Assembly (NCBI GenBank): GCA_026874595.1
Contig: CM049307.1
Coordinates: 30,171,079 to 30,235,078, forward strand
DNA: 64,000 bases
Source of the DNA: Sipunculus nudus
Lineage: Eukaryota > Annelida > Sipuncula > Golfingiida > Sipunculidae
Direction: 5' to 3'
Each line of letters begins with the position of its first letter. The first letter of the stretch is position 1. Positions 39,197-53,299 of the stretch are shown here, piece after piece. The notes beneath the pieces are model-generated. The model did not search any database and had not been told where the DNA came from. It saw only the letters and a list, made by a program, of their open reading frames with translations. A program made the position numbers and the translations under genes.

Positions 39197-41072
39197 TTAT
39201 GCCCCCGCCACAAAGTGGCCGGGGCATATAATTTTACCCATGTCCGTCATTCCGTCATTCCGTCATTTCGAAATCAAACAGTTGTACGGACTTTTTTTCG
39301 CAATGCCTGCAGATATTGGCCTGATTTTTGGTGTGTGGGCAGATAATGACCAGTTACAGATCGAGTTCGCGTTTCGTCCCGGTTGACCTACTTTTGACCG
39401 TTTTACGGCTCCTAAACTTAGAAAATTTCATGAAAAATAGAAATTTTCATGACAAATACACATGTACGGTTTTTTTTTTCGCAATGCCTGCAGATATTGG
39501 CCTGATTTTTGGTGTGTAGGCAGATAATGACCAGTTACAGATCGAGTTCGCGTTTCGTCCCGGTTGACCAACTTTTGACCGTTTTACGGCTCCTAAACTT
39601 AGAAAATTTCATGAAAAATAGAAATTTTCATGACAAATACATATGTACGGACTTTTTTTCGCAATGCCTGCAGATATTGGCCTGATTTTTGGTGTGTGGG
39701 GAGATAATGACCAGGTACAGATCGAGTTTGCGTTTCGTCCCGGTTGACCTACTTTTGACTGTTTTACGGCTCCTAAACTTAGAAAATTTCATGAAAAATA
39801 GAAATTTTCATGACAAATACACATGTACAGACTTTTTTTCGCAATGCCTGCAGATATTGGCCTGATTTTTGGAATGTGGGCAGATAATGACCAGTTACAG
39901 ATCGAGTTCGCGTTTCTTCCCGGTTGACCTATTTTTGACCGTTTTACGGCTCCTAAACTTAGAAAAATTCATGAAAAATAGAAATTTTCATGACAAATAC
40001 ACATGTACAGCCGTTTTTAGCCCTCAGCTCCGGCTGATGGGCTATTGTCGTCACCCAAGCTGTCCGTCTGTCCATCTGTCTGTCCGGTGTCTGTCCGTCC
40101 GTCCGTTCCACGTCTGTTAACTTTTACCTTGTGAGCGGGATATCTCTAAAAGGATTCACCGTTGGAATTTTATTTTATCAGTGAAGATGTATATCAATGA
40201 AATCTCGGTCAAGTTCGAAGATGGGTGACCTTGACCCATTTTTCTACATTTTAGAGCTGATTATAGAAAAACACTCAGAAGTTTATATCTCAGGAACCAT
40301 TGTGTGGATTTTCACAAAACTTACTATGATCATTGGGTCTGATGGTCTGTATGTGCTGCACAATTTTGGTGGTGCCACCTGCAATTTCTGATATTTTAAT
40401 GAAATTTTATCAGATTTTTTCAATTTTGGCCTTTTGTGCAGGATATCTCCAAAGGTATTCAACACAGGAACTTCATTTCTTCAGTGCTATTGCATTATAT
40501 TTACAAAATCTTGGTCAAGTTCAAAGACGGGTGATCTTGACCTACTTTTCAAGGTCACAGAGCTTAGTATAGAAAAAAACTTAGGAGCTTATTTCTCAGG
40601 AAGCATTTGGTGGATTGTTATGAAACATGGTATATACCTCTCCAATTTAAATTTATAAATGATTATCAACTTTTGCTAATATTCTAGTTTCGCAATACAA
40701 TGCTTACAGATACTGGCCTAATGTTAGGTCTGTGGGCGCATAATGACAACTTACAGATCGAGTTCGCGTTTCGTCCCAGTTAACCTATTTTTTACCATAT
40801 GACAGATCCTGAACATAGAAAATTTCATGAAAGACAGAAATTTTCATGAAAAATGCACATATATGGACTTTTTTCACAATGCCTGCAGATACTGGCCTGA
40901 TTTTTGGTGTGTTGCTTGATAATGACCCTTTACAGATCGAGTTTGCATTTTGCCCTTGTTAACCTACTTTTGACCATACAACACTTCCTGAACTTAAAAA
41001 ATGTTACAAAATTTAACAAATGTTTCTAATTTGCCCCAGGCGGGGGCATTCGTGTCGTTCCGACACATCTAG
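39197..41072 (+). mobile_element. Non-autonomous Helentron/Helitron-like element with ~180 bp tandem core
   Basis: The left end has a hairpin, GCCCCCGCCAC-AAA-GTGGCCGGGGC (39201-39225). The right end has GGCGGGGGCATTC, a second hairpin GTGTCG-TTC-CGACAC (41052-41066), and CTAG (41069-41072) followed by T. Subterminal inverted repeats plus a terminal hairpin before CTAG are the Helitron/Helentron hallmark. The core is four tandem units of 180-181 bp (GCAATGCC at 39300, 39481, 39661, 39841) and two more after a nested insertion (about 40692 and 40875). No Rep/helicase is encoded. Molluscan elements with short tandem cores of this kind (pearl-like) are known; the assignment is by structure. Confidence 0.75.
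40013..40685 (-). mobile_element. F1-like element nested in the Helentron-like core
   Basis: After the fourth core unit the sequence switches to TTTTTAGCCCTCAGCTCCGG, GGGCTATTGTCGTCACCC and GTCCGTC-type repeats, resembling the reverse complement of the F1 right end at 58690-58797. The core repeats resume at about 40690. Boundaries are approximate. It must be younger than its host element. Confidence 0.6.
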
Positions 41073-41990
41073 TCTTGAAACAGCAATAGATAATCTATAG
41101 AATACAAACATCCATTCTCTACTGCGAATAAAATATCGGAGTCATGTTTGAGGTGTTTTCTTGAAGTGAATGAGATTTTGCATTTGCTTTGCTTGTATAC
41201 TGTTCAATGTTATTTACATGACATTATTGCACACTCACACACACATGGTCAATGAAGAACATGACAACTTCTGACAATGTCTATATATATGATAGCATAA
41301 TGTGTAGCGAGGTGGCGTAATGCATGCATGGATAGGGCACTGTATGTGTAAAAGCAAGGTTTTGACTGTTTCGTTTAGACCGCCCTCCGCGCTAAGAATA
41401 TATACATGCATTATATTATATTAGTAAAGAAATGCAGACAGAGAAATCAGAAAGTACTTATGTATATACTATTTCACATATATATCATGTATAACACGTC
41501 AGCAGCAACCATATCGTTTTTTTTATCCTTCCTCATTTCATCCTGTGACCATGTATTAAATATATATACATTGCATGCATGGAGCACATCGAAATAAAGA
41601 TTACACCTCCATATATATATATATATAGTAGCAGTTTTTATAGTTTTTTTTTTCTAGTCTATATTATTTATATTTAAATTACGGTCATTACCTATATGTA
41701 GTGGGAACCTCTCTATGAAGTGGGCAGTTTGGCATAGCCCCTCTAGGGTGCCCACACACACTATATATATACATACAGAGAGGTTTCATGTTTAATATTT
41801 CACGTGTATCATGTATATAATACGCGCCATCATCAACCATATCATTATATTCATTCCTCAGTTCATCAAACGTTACCAAGGAGACATTAATATAAACACG
41901 TGCAGCTTACACCACCATTACCAGGTAACATGCAGACAGCACCTGTCGACAGCAACGAGCCGTACTAGCACGTGACCACCCATTCACTTG

Positions 41991-42043
<53 letters not shown>

Positions 42044-43745
42044 TTCAAACCCATTAATAAGCAAGTTTGAAGAATAAACTATTATAGATTTTTTAACTTT
42101 GATGGTTTGTGAAATAATAATTGACACATTTTTTTGTGAAAAATATTCGTTTACCATTATATCAACATTTATGTATTTGATATTATATATATATTACCAC
42201 TTGCACTTTCTGTGGTTTCAATGTAACTGGAAAGCTCTCATAGAGCGCATACCTCCGCAAATGTTAACAATAGCTTGTTCTTCAAATAAAACCTAAAGGC
42301 ACCTAAAATATTAAAAAATAGCAATACATTTATCCACCCAGCGTAAGCATGCACCCGTAACTTTTTACATGTTGTATTTTATTAAAGAAATAAACAGATA
42401 TTTGAATATGAGCTTGTATCAGCTTCTAAATACTTATTTAATCAGATATCCCTTGTATACAGATTAAAAACCAATATTATTAATTCATAAATAATTATGT
42501 GCTATACAGACCTTTATATAAACAAACAAAACTTAAATTGTACAGGGTTATGTACACATTTCTCTGATATACTTTCGTTATTTTCATGGATAGTACTTAA
42601 CCCGCCATGAATAATTATATTGTGACATTCACATGCATGGCAGTAATCGTTATACATGAGTGTATATATGTGGAGTATACATGTGAACTGCAGCGGACTG
42701 TGGCAGCAAGCGTTCAGTGCCTGGATGCAAGCGAGAACAGCCCTGGAGGGTAGGAAGTGGTGGCTGTCACACCATCAATATATACTGTGACCTCTGTTAC
42801 GTGTGTCCTGTATAACCTTACAGAAACCGCAGTCTGCATGAAACGGCGTTCTCTTTCTCATCAGGACTTATAAATACAGCTTGATGAGAGTGAACGTCAG
42901 AGTTAAACGCTCTCTGGTTGATGGATTAGGCTACAGCTCTGCTTTGATCAGTAAGAACCACCGAAATCAAAATGCCATTTTATAACATGTCCCCAGGTTG
43001 TATATCCAGTAAAGTGCTAAACATAACGTTGAGTCATGGGGGAATGCTTTGTTCCGGTGCGTGCGCACCAGAGCCTGCTTATTAATAAGAGATGTATGCT
43101 GGAGACATATATAGACTTCACTTCACAAAGGAAAACTTAGTGCAGTAATGTATAGCCATGGCGACCTGCCCCACCGCGGACGAATATAAGTCATGTTGTC
43201 TTGGTACTGGTGGCACGGCTAATTAACAAATTACTTGCCATGTCAATATACCATATCCTAGGACGGCTTGTGCAGTCTTGTTTTGCTTATCGGATTTCAG
43301 TGTGTCATAACATAATTGTTTTATCATTATCTATGGTTGTCCCGCTAGGCGTGCCCTCCCGACACTTGTTGGTGGGAGTCAGAATATGAAAATTCTTTCT
43401 CTCACACAAAAAAAACTCCCCTTTCGCACCTACTCCTACCCTGACATGAAAAAGAATGGTTATGTCACATTTGAAAAGTTTAAACAATGTTTTATGTGTG
43501 CATGATACTAGATAAATGTGTTTTCTCGGAGGCAGCAAGATTTGTATTATTTCTTTGTATTATTTCTTTATAGTGAGACCTGTGTAATAAACCACCCATT
43601 GGACTGGCCAAACGTGGTCTCAATTCACAGGTGGTCTTATTAGGTAGATCAATTATAACCGATGTGAATGCTTTTGGTTCTCTCAAGTATAGGGTCTTAA
43701 TAGACAGTTGGTTTCATCAGACAGGTGATGTTTCAGACAGGTTCC

Positions 43746-43794
<49 letters not shown>

Positions 43795-44710
43795 TTAATA
43801 GATAAAGGTAGTTATCAGCGGAACATTTTAAAATTGATCTGGTTGTACCAAATTTAATGTATGCATATGAGATCTGGGCTAAAGCTCCAAATGCGGCGGT
43901 TTTAAATTTGTAAATTGAGTTGCTGCAACCATCAGTTAGCTGTGTAAAATCAGAAAGACATACAGAAATTTACAGAGAAGAAAGAATATGTCAACACTGC
44001 ACCCATGATGATATAACATTTAACAGAGGATGAAAGACGTTTTATTATGGAATGCCCTTTATACAAGGATTTACGTATGAAAAATTCGAGAAATACATAT
44101 TTGATATATAATTGAAAAGATTACATGTTAAACACCAATTAAAGATTTTTTTTTATTTTGCCGCTTTTGTATATTGTATAATTAAATTAAAGATAGAAAA
44201 GGTTGGAAAATTTGGAGTCATGACATCACCTATAACGGCACACAATGATACAGAAGTATAATTATCATTGGATTTGATTTTTACAGACTGACTAATATTT
44301 ATTATTTTACTGAATTAAATTAATTATCTTAATGGAATAATGAATATAAATGAACAGGCATGGGGCCTTTATTCCGAAAAAAAACTCTATCTTTCTTTCT
44401 TTCTTTTTTTCTATCTTCTGTAAGTTTTCGTGTATATATGTATACATATGTTAATTTAGCTATATCTGTCCCTGAATGTCAAAGTCATTTTTCTGTGAGT
44501 TTATGTTATTGACAACGTATAGTAGATTCATAATACTATTTTATGTCAAAGAGAGGTCAATGTGTTCTTTTATTATACAGTAGCTTGTCTGCATGGTGAT
44601 TTTTATCATGTTTTGTAAAAAAGCATGATTTAAATCAAGGAGATATAAAACAAATATTTTTTTTATTTAAATATTAAACAGTATCGGTCATATCAATAAA
44701 CTGGTATTCG
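41073..44710. other. Intergenic, no gene supported
   Basis: AT-rich sequence with (GA)n at 41998-42039 and (AT)n at 43750-43791. A short open segment between a CTGCAG and a GGGTAGG near 42690-42750 resembles an exon only by borders. A weak tRNA-like phrase near 41311-41390 is too diverged to call. Confidence 0.5.
41998..42039. repeat. (GA)n microsatellite
   Basis: Uninterrupted GA dinucleotides. Confidence 0.95.
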
Positions 44711-44714
44711 ACCT

Positions 44715-45960
44715 GGGGTAATGAACATTCAGCGACTGCCGCCAGGCGATGTCACCAGCGTACATGACCCTTGACCTCAATGTGCGTGACGAACTGATTG
44801 GTTTCTGAGAGAGCGTGGCTCGTCAGAGACTTGAAATTTAGGAGAACACTATAGATGTATAATCATGCAAATGTTGCCCTCTGGGACTTACATGCATGAT
44901 GATTTTATGTAATTTGAAATAAGAGGTACAAAAAAGTATGAAAAACAAAAAAATATACATGTACTGTTGATCTTAATACAGTCACTGATTTATATATAAC
45001 TGAAGCGATTTCCGGTGCAGTCCTATAGGCGGTTAAGATTCTCAGGAAGACCTATTCTTCAGTCAATATTATAGATTTGTTACTCCAATTTACTTTAAAT
45101 GAAATATACATTGACCTGATACCCCCCACTGTACGTCATGCTACTGCTCTATAGTCATTAATCATAAAACGACACTGAACAACAAGAACCCAGTCCCGTT
45201 TATCACCAATCCTCGCGAGATTTGGCTTCCTCTCGCGCTATAGTTAATTGCATGTCGGTATTTATCTGAATTATACATACGCATGTATAAATATATAAAT
45301 CACTGAATTCTGAAACAAGAAATGAAATATTTTATGAAACATTACAAGGCTGGTCGGAAAAGGTGAAATCAATAAATTGTGATTTGAGTATAGGAATAAC
45401 AAACCTCACAGATCGCCAGACGATGTCATTTGCATACATGACCTTTGACTTTTCGCGTGATGAATTGATTGATCTATGAGAATATGAGGCCCGTCAGGGA
45501 TTTGGAAGAGCACACAATAAATGTCTTATAATGCAAATGTTGCCCTCTGGGACGGACGTGGTAATTTATTTGTGATGTAATTTGAAATACACGCTGCCTA
45601 ACAAATGTTATATAACATACTTATCTTTCTTTTGAAGGCAGTCATTAATTTCAATCTGTTTTCCATCACAGTGAATAAAATACATCCAAACAGTTACTGA
45701 AACCGATTTTTTTTTCAGAACAGCCACGAGCTCTATCTATAGATTCCAAGGAAGACTGCTGCTTCAGTCAATATTAGATAACTGTTATTCTAATTTACTT
45801 AAAATGGAATGTACATGGAGCCGATAACCCCCTTTACATTGCGCCCCTGGTATAGCCATTAATCATAAAACGACAGTGAACAAGAACAAGCCCGCCCCGT
45901 TTATCGCCAATCCTCGCGAGATTTGCCTTCCTCTCGTGCGCCATGATTAATCACTGGTGG
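44715..45960. repeat. Tandem segmental duplication, ~690 bp period, noncoding
   Basis: Unit 1 (about 44715-45255) and unit 2 (about 45385-45960) share phrases in the same order: CGATGTCA-GCATACATGACC, ATGCAAATGTTGCCCTCTGG (44865, 45531), CTTCAGTCAATATTA, CATTAATCATAAAACGACA and AATCCTCGCGAGATTTG (about 45209, 45909). Between these islands the units have diverged with indels. There is no shared reading frame. Uneven conservation suggests retained short functional sites, possibly regulatory (inference). Confidence 0.8.
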
Positions 45961-46977
45961 TATTTATCGGTACATGTCTGACGTTTCTCGTCTTGTTAGT
46001 CATCTGGTGCGGAGTCAAAAAGGGAATAATAAAGACTCCAGGGGCAGTGGATATCCTGCAGATACATCGTGTGTTTATCTGTGCTGTCATTCTGTATTTT
46101 TACAAAAGAAATAGACTTTTTTTTATAAGCGAGTAAAGTATTTTTCAGGTGTTAATATATAATCATTTCTTAGCATTTTTTCTTCAAGATGATGATTTGA
46201 AGCATACATATTTCAGGTCTTGACGGGAGTTATACATATGCTCTGTCACTGTTTTATAACCGCAACATTTATTCAGCAAAGATGTGCCATATTCGTCAAA
46301 ATGACTGCATACCATATGCATGGACATGAAATACAGAGGTATCATGGGAAATAAAGCTCAACATAACTGCAATTATCATATAAATATTTATAAATTATAC
46401 GAAAGTTGCACAATTTTTCATTGATTTATACATATTTTCATATACTATTTTCCAGAAATAATTGGTTTTTCTATTAACATTTATCATTTTCGATAATATC
46501 TACATAGTGCCAGCGCTTATTTATATTGATTGTATAATGAAGCTACTTATGTATATAAAAGGCCTCGTGTGTGATCAACAGTGTTTGGATCAACGATGCT
46601 CGTCTGTATACATATTATATATGTTCGGAGAAATATCCGAGTATATACCAAACAATTCGGAAAACCAAATTCTTCAGAAGGAAAGAAAAATTGACTTTTC
46701 ATTTTGTCACAATTTTGGAGCTGTTCCTGAGACTGAATGCTTATAAAGTAAGGTTCGTCACTGTTTTCTTCTTTTATATAAATCTCAGGAGTACAGCTGT
46801 GTACCTGTAACATGTTGGTTGTATAAAATAATTGTCTTTATTCAGCATTGCATGTTGGCAGTCAGGAGGCATGCAGTTACTGGACAACTTCACCAGTCAT
46901 CAGGAAAACAAGCCTCGTTTCGCGGCCTGTATAACATAATGACCAAAGTTACTATACAGAAGGCGGTTGTCATATCA

Positions 46978-48660
46978 ACTAGGAACCCATGGGTCTCGAC
47001 GCTCAGCTGAATGTGTCTATAAGGATATGTTTATGAGCTTTTTCAAAATATGTGTCCTGTGATCAGTTTGAAGCCAACCTATTTACCCAAACTGGGGTTA
47101 TCATCTATGAACTAATTGATGGTATTTTGATGGGTCCTGTGACCTTGACCTTCGACCTAGTGACTCCAAAATCAAAAGGAAACTTCCCCTTTTAACAGGT
47201 GCGCAACATGTGGAAGACGGAAGTTTTGCGATGAAAAGTTTGGCTTGAATTGCATCCATAATCTTTCTAAAGTAGTGGGTCCTGTGACCTTGACCTTTGA
47301 TCTCATAACCCCGGATCAACATGCGGATTCAGTGTTGGGCCATATATAAGTCAAGTTTGAAATTAATATTTCAATCCAAACTGCAATTATCATCTGGAAA
47401 CTAGTATTGGATAGATGGCCCCCGTGACCTTGACCTTTGACCTTGTGACCCCAAAATACATAAGTTTCTTCCACTATTGGCAGGTGAGCAATATATGGAA
47501 GATGGAAGGTTTTGGATGGAAAGTTTGGCTTAAAATACATCCACAATCTTTTTTGTGACCTTCTCCTGTGACCTCATGACCCAAAAATCAAAAAGGTTCT
47601 TACATTATTGGTAAAGATTGATACCAATATGTCATTCCAAACTGGAGTTATCAATCGGAAACATATGTATAGAGAGATGCCCAATGTGACCTTTAACTTA
47701 TGACCCCAAAGTCAATCAGATTTTTTCCCTATTGGCAGGTCAGCTGTATGTGCAAGTTTGTAGGTATTGGAAGAAAAGTTTGGCTTAAAATGCATCCACA
47801 ATCTTTTTAATTTAGAGGGTCCTGTGACCTTGACCTGTGACCTAATGACACTAAAATCAGTTCCTGTGTTAGTGGTAGCCCATATATAACTCAAGTTTTA
47901 AATCCATATGTCAATCCAAACTGGAGTTGTCATCAGGAAACAAATTTGATGAACATACAGAAAGACGAACAGATGAACATACGGACAGGGTGATAAATAG
48001 GGTATCTGTTTAATCAAGCGGGGCCCTAAATTAATCACACAAAATTTCAGGACACAGATAAAACCACAGTTGCGAATCTGATAGTATCAATATAATTTGG
48101 CAGTCTCAAAATAAAGGAAAAAATGCATAAAAATATAAAAAAATACAGGTGGTGCCACCATTCTTCAGAATCTGAAGAAACCAATCATAATAAATAAACA
48201 CACACTGGGTTTTTGGACACTGGATGAAACCACAGCTGAGAATCTGATATAACTGGCGCATTTGATGGTCTCAAAAACAGAAAAAAAACGTAAAAATTAG
48301 AAAAATTCTGGTGGCGCCACCAGTTTATGGGAACTGACAAAACTAGTCATGGTCAATATTCAAGGCAAGATTCAATGCAATCCATGCTTTAATTATCTAG
48401 ATACTGGAGATTTTTTATTAATTATTAATTATTCTGGGGGGTACTTATACGAGCCCCCTTGCTCGAAAGATTTAAGTGACCTAATTTCTGGTTTCCAGAG
48501 AGATATTTTTATAAACCTACCTGGATATTATGTTACAAGTTTCTATAGGATTAGCGATTACGATTTGTGCCCTGCTTACGGACGGCCGGACGACCGGACG
48601 CCCGGACGGACAAAGCGCCATTCCTATACCTAAGTTTACTTTCAGTCGGCTGAGCTGAAA
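46978..48660 (+). mobile_element. Repeat-family F1 element, ~1.7 kb
   Basis: The left end AACCCATGGGTCTCGACGCTCAGCTG and the right end CAGTCGGCTGAGCTG give near-terminal inverted repeats (GCTCAGCTG against CGGCTGAGC). The interior has about six diverged ~140 bp units, each with a GTGACCTTGACCTTTGACC-type phrase (about 47140, 47285, 47425, 47555, 47685, 47825), then two ~165 bp units with a GGTGGCGCCACC centre, then CCGGACG repeats (48580-48612). There is no coding sequence. It has the same layout and orientation as 56895-58797. Confidence 0.7.
48308..48323. repeat. Perfect 16 bp palindrome CTGGTGGCGCCACCAG
   Basis: It lies inside the F1 element. A diverged form (GGTGGTGCCACC) occurs in the neighbouring unit near 48153, and CTGGTGGCGCCATCTG lies at 9380 in another F1 fragment, so it is a family feature. 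Confidence 0.9.
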
Positions 48661-51055
48661 AAAAAACACGCCTTGTGAGGGGAATATGCTGTAGTTTAAT
48701 AGAGCTAAATTCATTTATATACAGTCCTCAGCAGAGGGTATAATCAGGCCCGTGGGAACCATGAAAGGACAAGAAATAACTGATCAATCAATTAATGGAT
48801 CATTAATCATTTCTCATTGTCCCCGTTGGGTCAGCTTCGTCCTAATTTGGCTCAATAGCTTAATGATGATCTGGTAATTCACTGCCACAGTGTGTACACA
48901 CTCTGAGTTCACCCAGCATTATAGGATTCATTATATGGAACCCACCGGATGCACAGATTCATGTTTTGTCAAAAATTAAGTTTTTACCTGGTGTCACAGG
49001 GCATTTTTATTGTACATATAACATTCATACACGCATATAAAAAAAAAAACAGTATAAGGGATATGAAAAGAAGGAATCCGTTTTCTCTTCTCATTTTAGT
49101 GTCTGACATTCTTTTGGGTGGAAATTCTAAATACAATGCCTAATATATCTATACTCAATTTGCTTTCGCTTTGAAGTGTCAGTTGTTGTACAGCGGTAAC
49201 GTGCTGTAGTTAATATATCATCGACCTTATTAACCCTCATAAGAGAACAATGCTAAGTGCCATTAGGCGGACGTCCAGGGGCGCCTGCATGCCATGCATT
49301 TAACTTCATACTACAGTATACAATTGGGACATATATCAAGTTAACTTATCTCAGCCAGTCCGTTTCTGATTCATTCTGTTACTTTTCCCAGACCTTTGTG
49401 ACCACGTGCCATACATAGATTATATGTCACTATAATGTCAAGATTACACATGTATACTTCAGAAGAGCGCCAATGTTTACATAAAGAATATGTAAGAAGT
49501 TTCGTATAATAATGATCAAATAGAACATATTTTTGGGGAAGTAAAATTAACATGTGAGAGGATTTCGTCATATACTCTTAAAGCAAATTGTTGAAATTAA
49601 CCAAATCATTGGCTAAATTTAACCAATCGGCTTGGTTAAAATGTGTCCGAAAAATTTATTAGTTGAAACAACCAATCTGTTTTGGATAAATTAAACCAAC
49701 TGACACTGGTCCTTTATCAATCAATATTTTGGTCGGAATAACCAAAATTGTTATAAGTCAAAGTATAGGTCTTCTTAATTGACCAAATAAAATGTTCAAC
49801 TTTAACCAAAATACTTTGATTATTGCCAGCCAATGTACAACTGGTTGATAACAAGCCTTGTTCAAAACAGTTCTTCCGATCCTTGCTTCTGTGTGTGTTA
49901 CAAAGAGAACAAAAATTCCGAACGATCATGAAATCGAACGTTATGCCGCTCAGCCATGCAATAAAGCTCATCGGGAACGCTTTGTGTTTGGTGTTAAGAT
50001 GATCAATCGGTTTGGTTAGTGCTTGAGCAATATGTTGGTAGAAAAAATATAGACTATTTCTTTTCCATCAGTTGGATAGTATTTCATCTCCTGCAGAGGA
50101 GTTTATGAGGCAGATATAGGGTATTTTATCACAAAGAGAAGAAGTAAATAAATTAATTTCTACAACAATTAATATTTTTTTACTGATGTGCTTGTAGTTG
50201 AAATCAAGATTGTCGATCGATGCATGAAGCTGTTGTAAAATATTTCACTTCTTTTTAAACACAACAGAGGTATTCGCATATTCACATGTTTGCGTTTGTA
50301 TTTACAGTATATATACTTTTTTATGAGTAAATGACTTTATAGGACTGCAGCCATCATCGAGTTGAATTAAATTCAAAGATATACCAAAGAAGATACATCA
50401 AGAATGTCGAATAAAGTCTATTATTTATTGTCTCAACATAAGAGACTACATATTTCTTCGTCTCTCCTCCTTTATGATGTCAAAGTCATCATATATATAT
50501 GATATATATATATGAAAGTATACCAACATGTAATTAGAAAAAAAAGGTGGGCGATAATATGGATTCATGCCGATTACAAAATAAATCTAAAATTTTCAAT
50601 TTTTTTTATGTTGGGATAACTACAGGCAATTTATACAGGCCAAACACAACGGAATTTACAATGCATTCACAGATAGCATATTTATTGCATCAAAATCACT
50701 GAATTATTCAAAAATAAGTTACATGCATGGGCCTTGTTAGCTGAGAGAATGGAAAGGGCGATTCACATGACTACATGCATTGGCAGGAGCCATCTCCAGG
50801 AAAATGTCAATCCACTGAAATGAGACCCCTGCATCCTCAAACTTTCCTTCACATCAGGAAAACATATATGGTGTATTACCATATATTTTTGTTACACGAA
50901 AGTATATTGCTTAATTTCAACAGTTCATTTTTCTCAATCTTAGTTTGATCCAATTCCCTCCAGTTTACGGACGTTCATGCAGTTACATGTTCTAATGCAG
51001 ATTAAACTTTATGATTTTTTTTCTTCACTGTATAATTGTATAATGTTTTTATTTA

Positions 51056-51094
<39 letters not shown>

Positions 51095-51716
51095 TATGAA
51101 TTCAAAGGATCTATAAACTATTTGGTTGAAGGGATTTTCCGTTAAATCAATAGATATATGTATAAAATTATGCTTCTTATTCTTCTGAAATATTAAAGGT
51201 ACTAAACGTATTTTGTTCCCTTTGAAATTAGAATGGGTTTGTTTTTGTAGATGAAAAAACGGAAATATCTACCCCCCCCCCCCCAAAAAAAAAAAAAAGT
51301 TTTCGTTCTCCTCCCAGATCTTGGTCTAGAAAAACATGTTTATTAAACATATGCAGTACATGTGCTACAAATTTTATGAATTTTACAAAGATTTTAGCCT
51401 CCTAGGTCTCTGAAGATCTAAAAACAGGGTCATCAATATATAGGAACCCGTCGAAGAGTTTGGTGGAAACAACTTGTGTGTCCAATTTGAGGGGGGAACA
51501 TGCAATACTTGAAGGTTTATGGGGTTCATTACGGCTGATTTCAGAATTCCTTTTCTTTTCTGTTCAGCAAAAATAAAAATGCACGGAGGTTTTACACAGA
51601 AGCATACGATTACACCCCCATGTATAGTACCAATTTTATCAATTGAATTGGCTTAAAAGAATTGACTTTCAGATGTGTTTTAAGTACATATAGCATATTT
51701 CCCGTTCTTCCGTTAT

Positions 51717-51721
<5 letters not shown>

Positions 51722-51812
<91 letters not shown>
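51722..51812. repeat. (TA)n microsatellite with a central TT step
   Basis: About 90 bp of TA dinucleotides interrupted once near 51775. Confidence 0.95.
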
Positions 51813-51815
<3 letters not shown>

Positions 51816-53299
51816 TATAGTTCGTATACATGTATATACAAAATTATTTTTGTCTATAAAATGATAAAAATAACTAAAGATATTTTTTGGGAAGATATTC
51901 TTCCGTAAAGAATAATCAAATATATAAATATTTTTAAACACCTTTGCACATACATGCTGATCTGCATTATTCATCCAAATTTATCCTATACTTTAATATT
52001 TTTATAACAGCTATTAAAATCTGTTGTATACTGTGTATATAGGATCTGCGTTTAATGAGAAAATGGCCGACGTATATGATTTTGAGTAATTTTGAGTAAC
52101 TTCGCCAAATTCATCATTTTCACTTAAATATCTCATTAACTAACTTACTAAACTTTTTCATTTAATATTACTCACGTCCTTTGTTAAGAATAATTATATT
52201 TTTTCATCTTAATATAACATCATTCTCACTGGAAGATTTATAAATCTGTGTTTTATGACAGAATGGCCGACGTAACCATATATAAATCGGACGTAATACC
52301 CTATATATATATATAGATATATATATCTCATGACCATTTCATGACAACATTTAAATCAGAACATCTGGGCTGCACCTGCATCTGCCTGAATGTGAACAAT
52401 GCCAATAAAAATACTTGCTTAATGGCAAACATGGCCATAACTCACACATGCGATAGAAAAAGGGCATTAAAGTCCCTGTCATGTAAGAACTGAATTTTAC
52501 TGAATTTCTACATGAGCTTTTTAACTCCTGTCCACACAGAGCACATCCAAAGAAGTTGTTCTTGTATACGTTGTCTTGGTATATCGTAATATATATAGCT
52601 GGGATATCTTATAATATATAGCTCGGATATCGTGATATATAGCTGGGATATATCGTAATATATAGCGATCATATATGTAAATGCCTTCCCTTGGCAGTTA
52701 CAGAGTATTGTCAACAAATATAGTTGGTCCCATGGACTAAAATCCGTGTGAACCTGCAAGTATTGTTTAAGTTATAAAATGATTATGATTGTTAATCAGC
52801 ATTTTGTATCTTTTCAATAACAACAACAACAACAAAAACAATATATAGACTTGTTTTCCCAAAGACTGAATCATCATGCAATGATGTCAAGATAGTCAAT
52901 TGATCATGCAGTTTTCATGAAAGTTTAAGAAAACATCAGAACAATTGGAAAGTTTTGAAAAGAACCTCGTTTTCGTCCAGGTTGTTTGCACAAACCTTTG
53001 AATGTATAATTTGTATTAACTACACGGTCCTGCTTGTTTTAAGTAACATTCGGCCATATATTGTCACTATTATACAAAGCCTCTAAAGTAGATTTATTTA
53101 CCTACCTGAGTTGGAGGTGTACAGAAGAAAGTGAACTTGGATCAGGGGACCTGATCTCAGGTTAGCGATATATTTGCACTGTCCTTGTAGACGGATGTTC
53201 ACGGTTATGTGTATTCCAGCTTATCCCTCACGAGTCTTACTGTTGAATATGTAAAATATCTGGTCCAAGCGACAAGCACTCAAACATATGGGATAAGGA

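Noticed and set aside
39116-40120. Repeated frames with IGLIFGV-type phrases
   Set aside because: They arise from the 180 bp tandem core of the Helentron-like element and contain frequent stops between units.
41311-41390. tRNA or SINE-like phrase GAGGTGGCGTAATG
   Set aside because: The A box is interrupted and no B box fits; too diverged to call.
42690-42750. Possible exon between CTGCAG and GGGTAGG
   Set aside because: Open in one frame but short, with no domain and no partner exons.
46547-46813. Overlapping frames on both strands at 46462-46813
   Set aside because: No domain, no splice context and AT-driven composition; chance frames.
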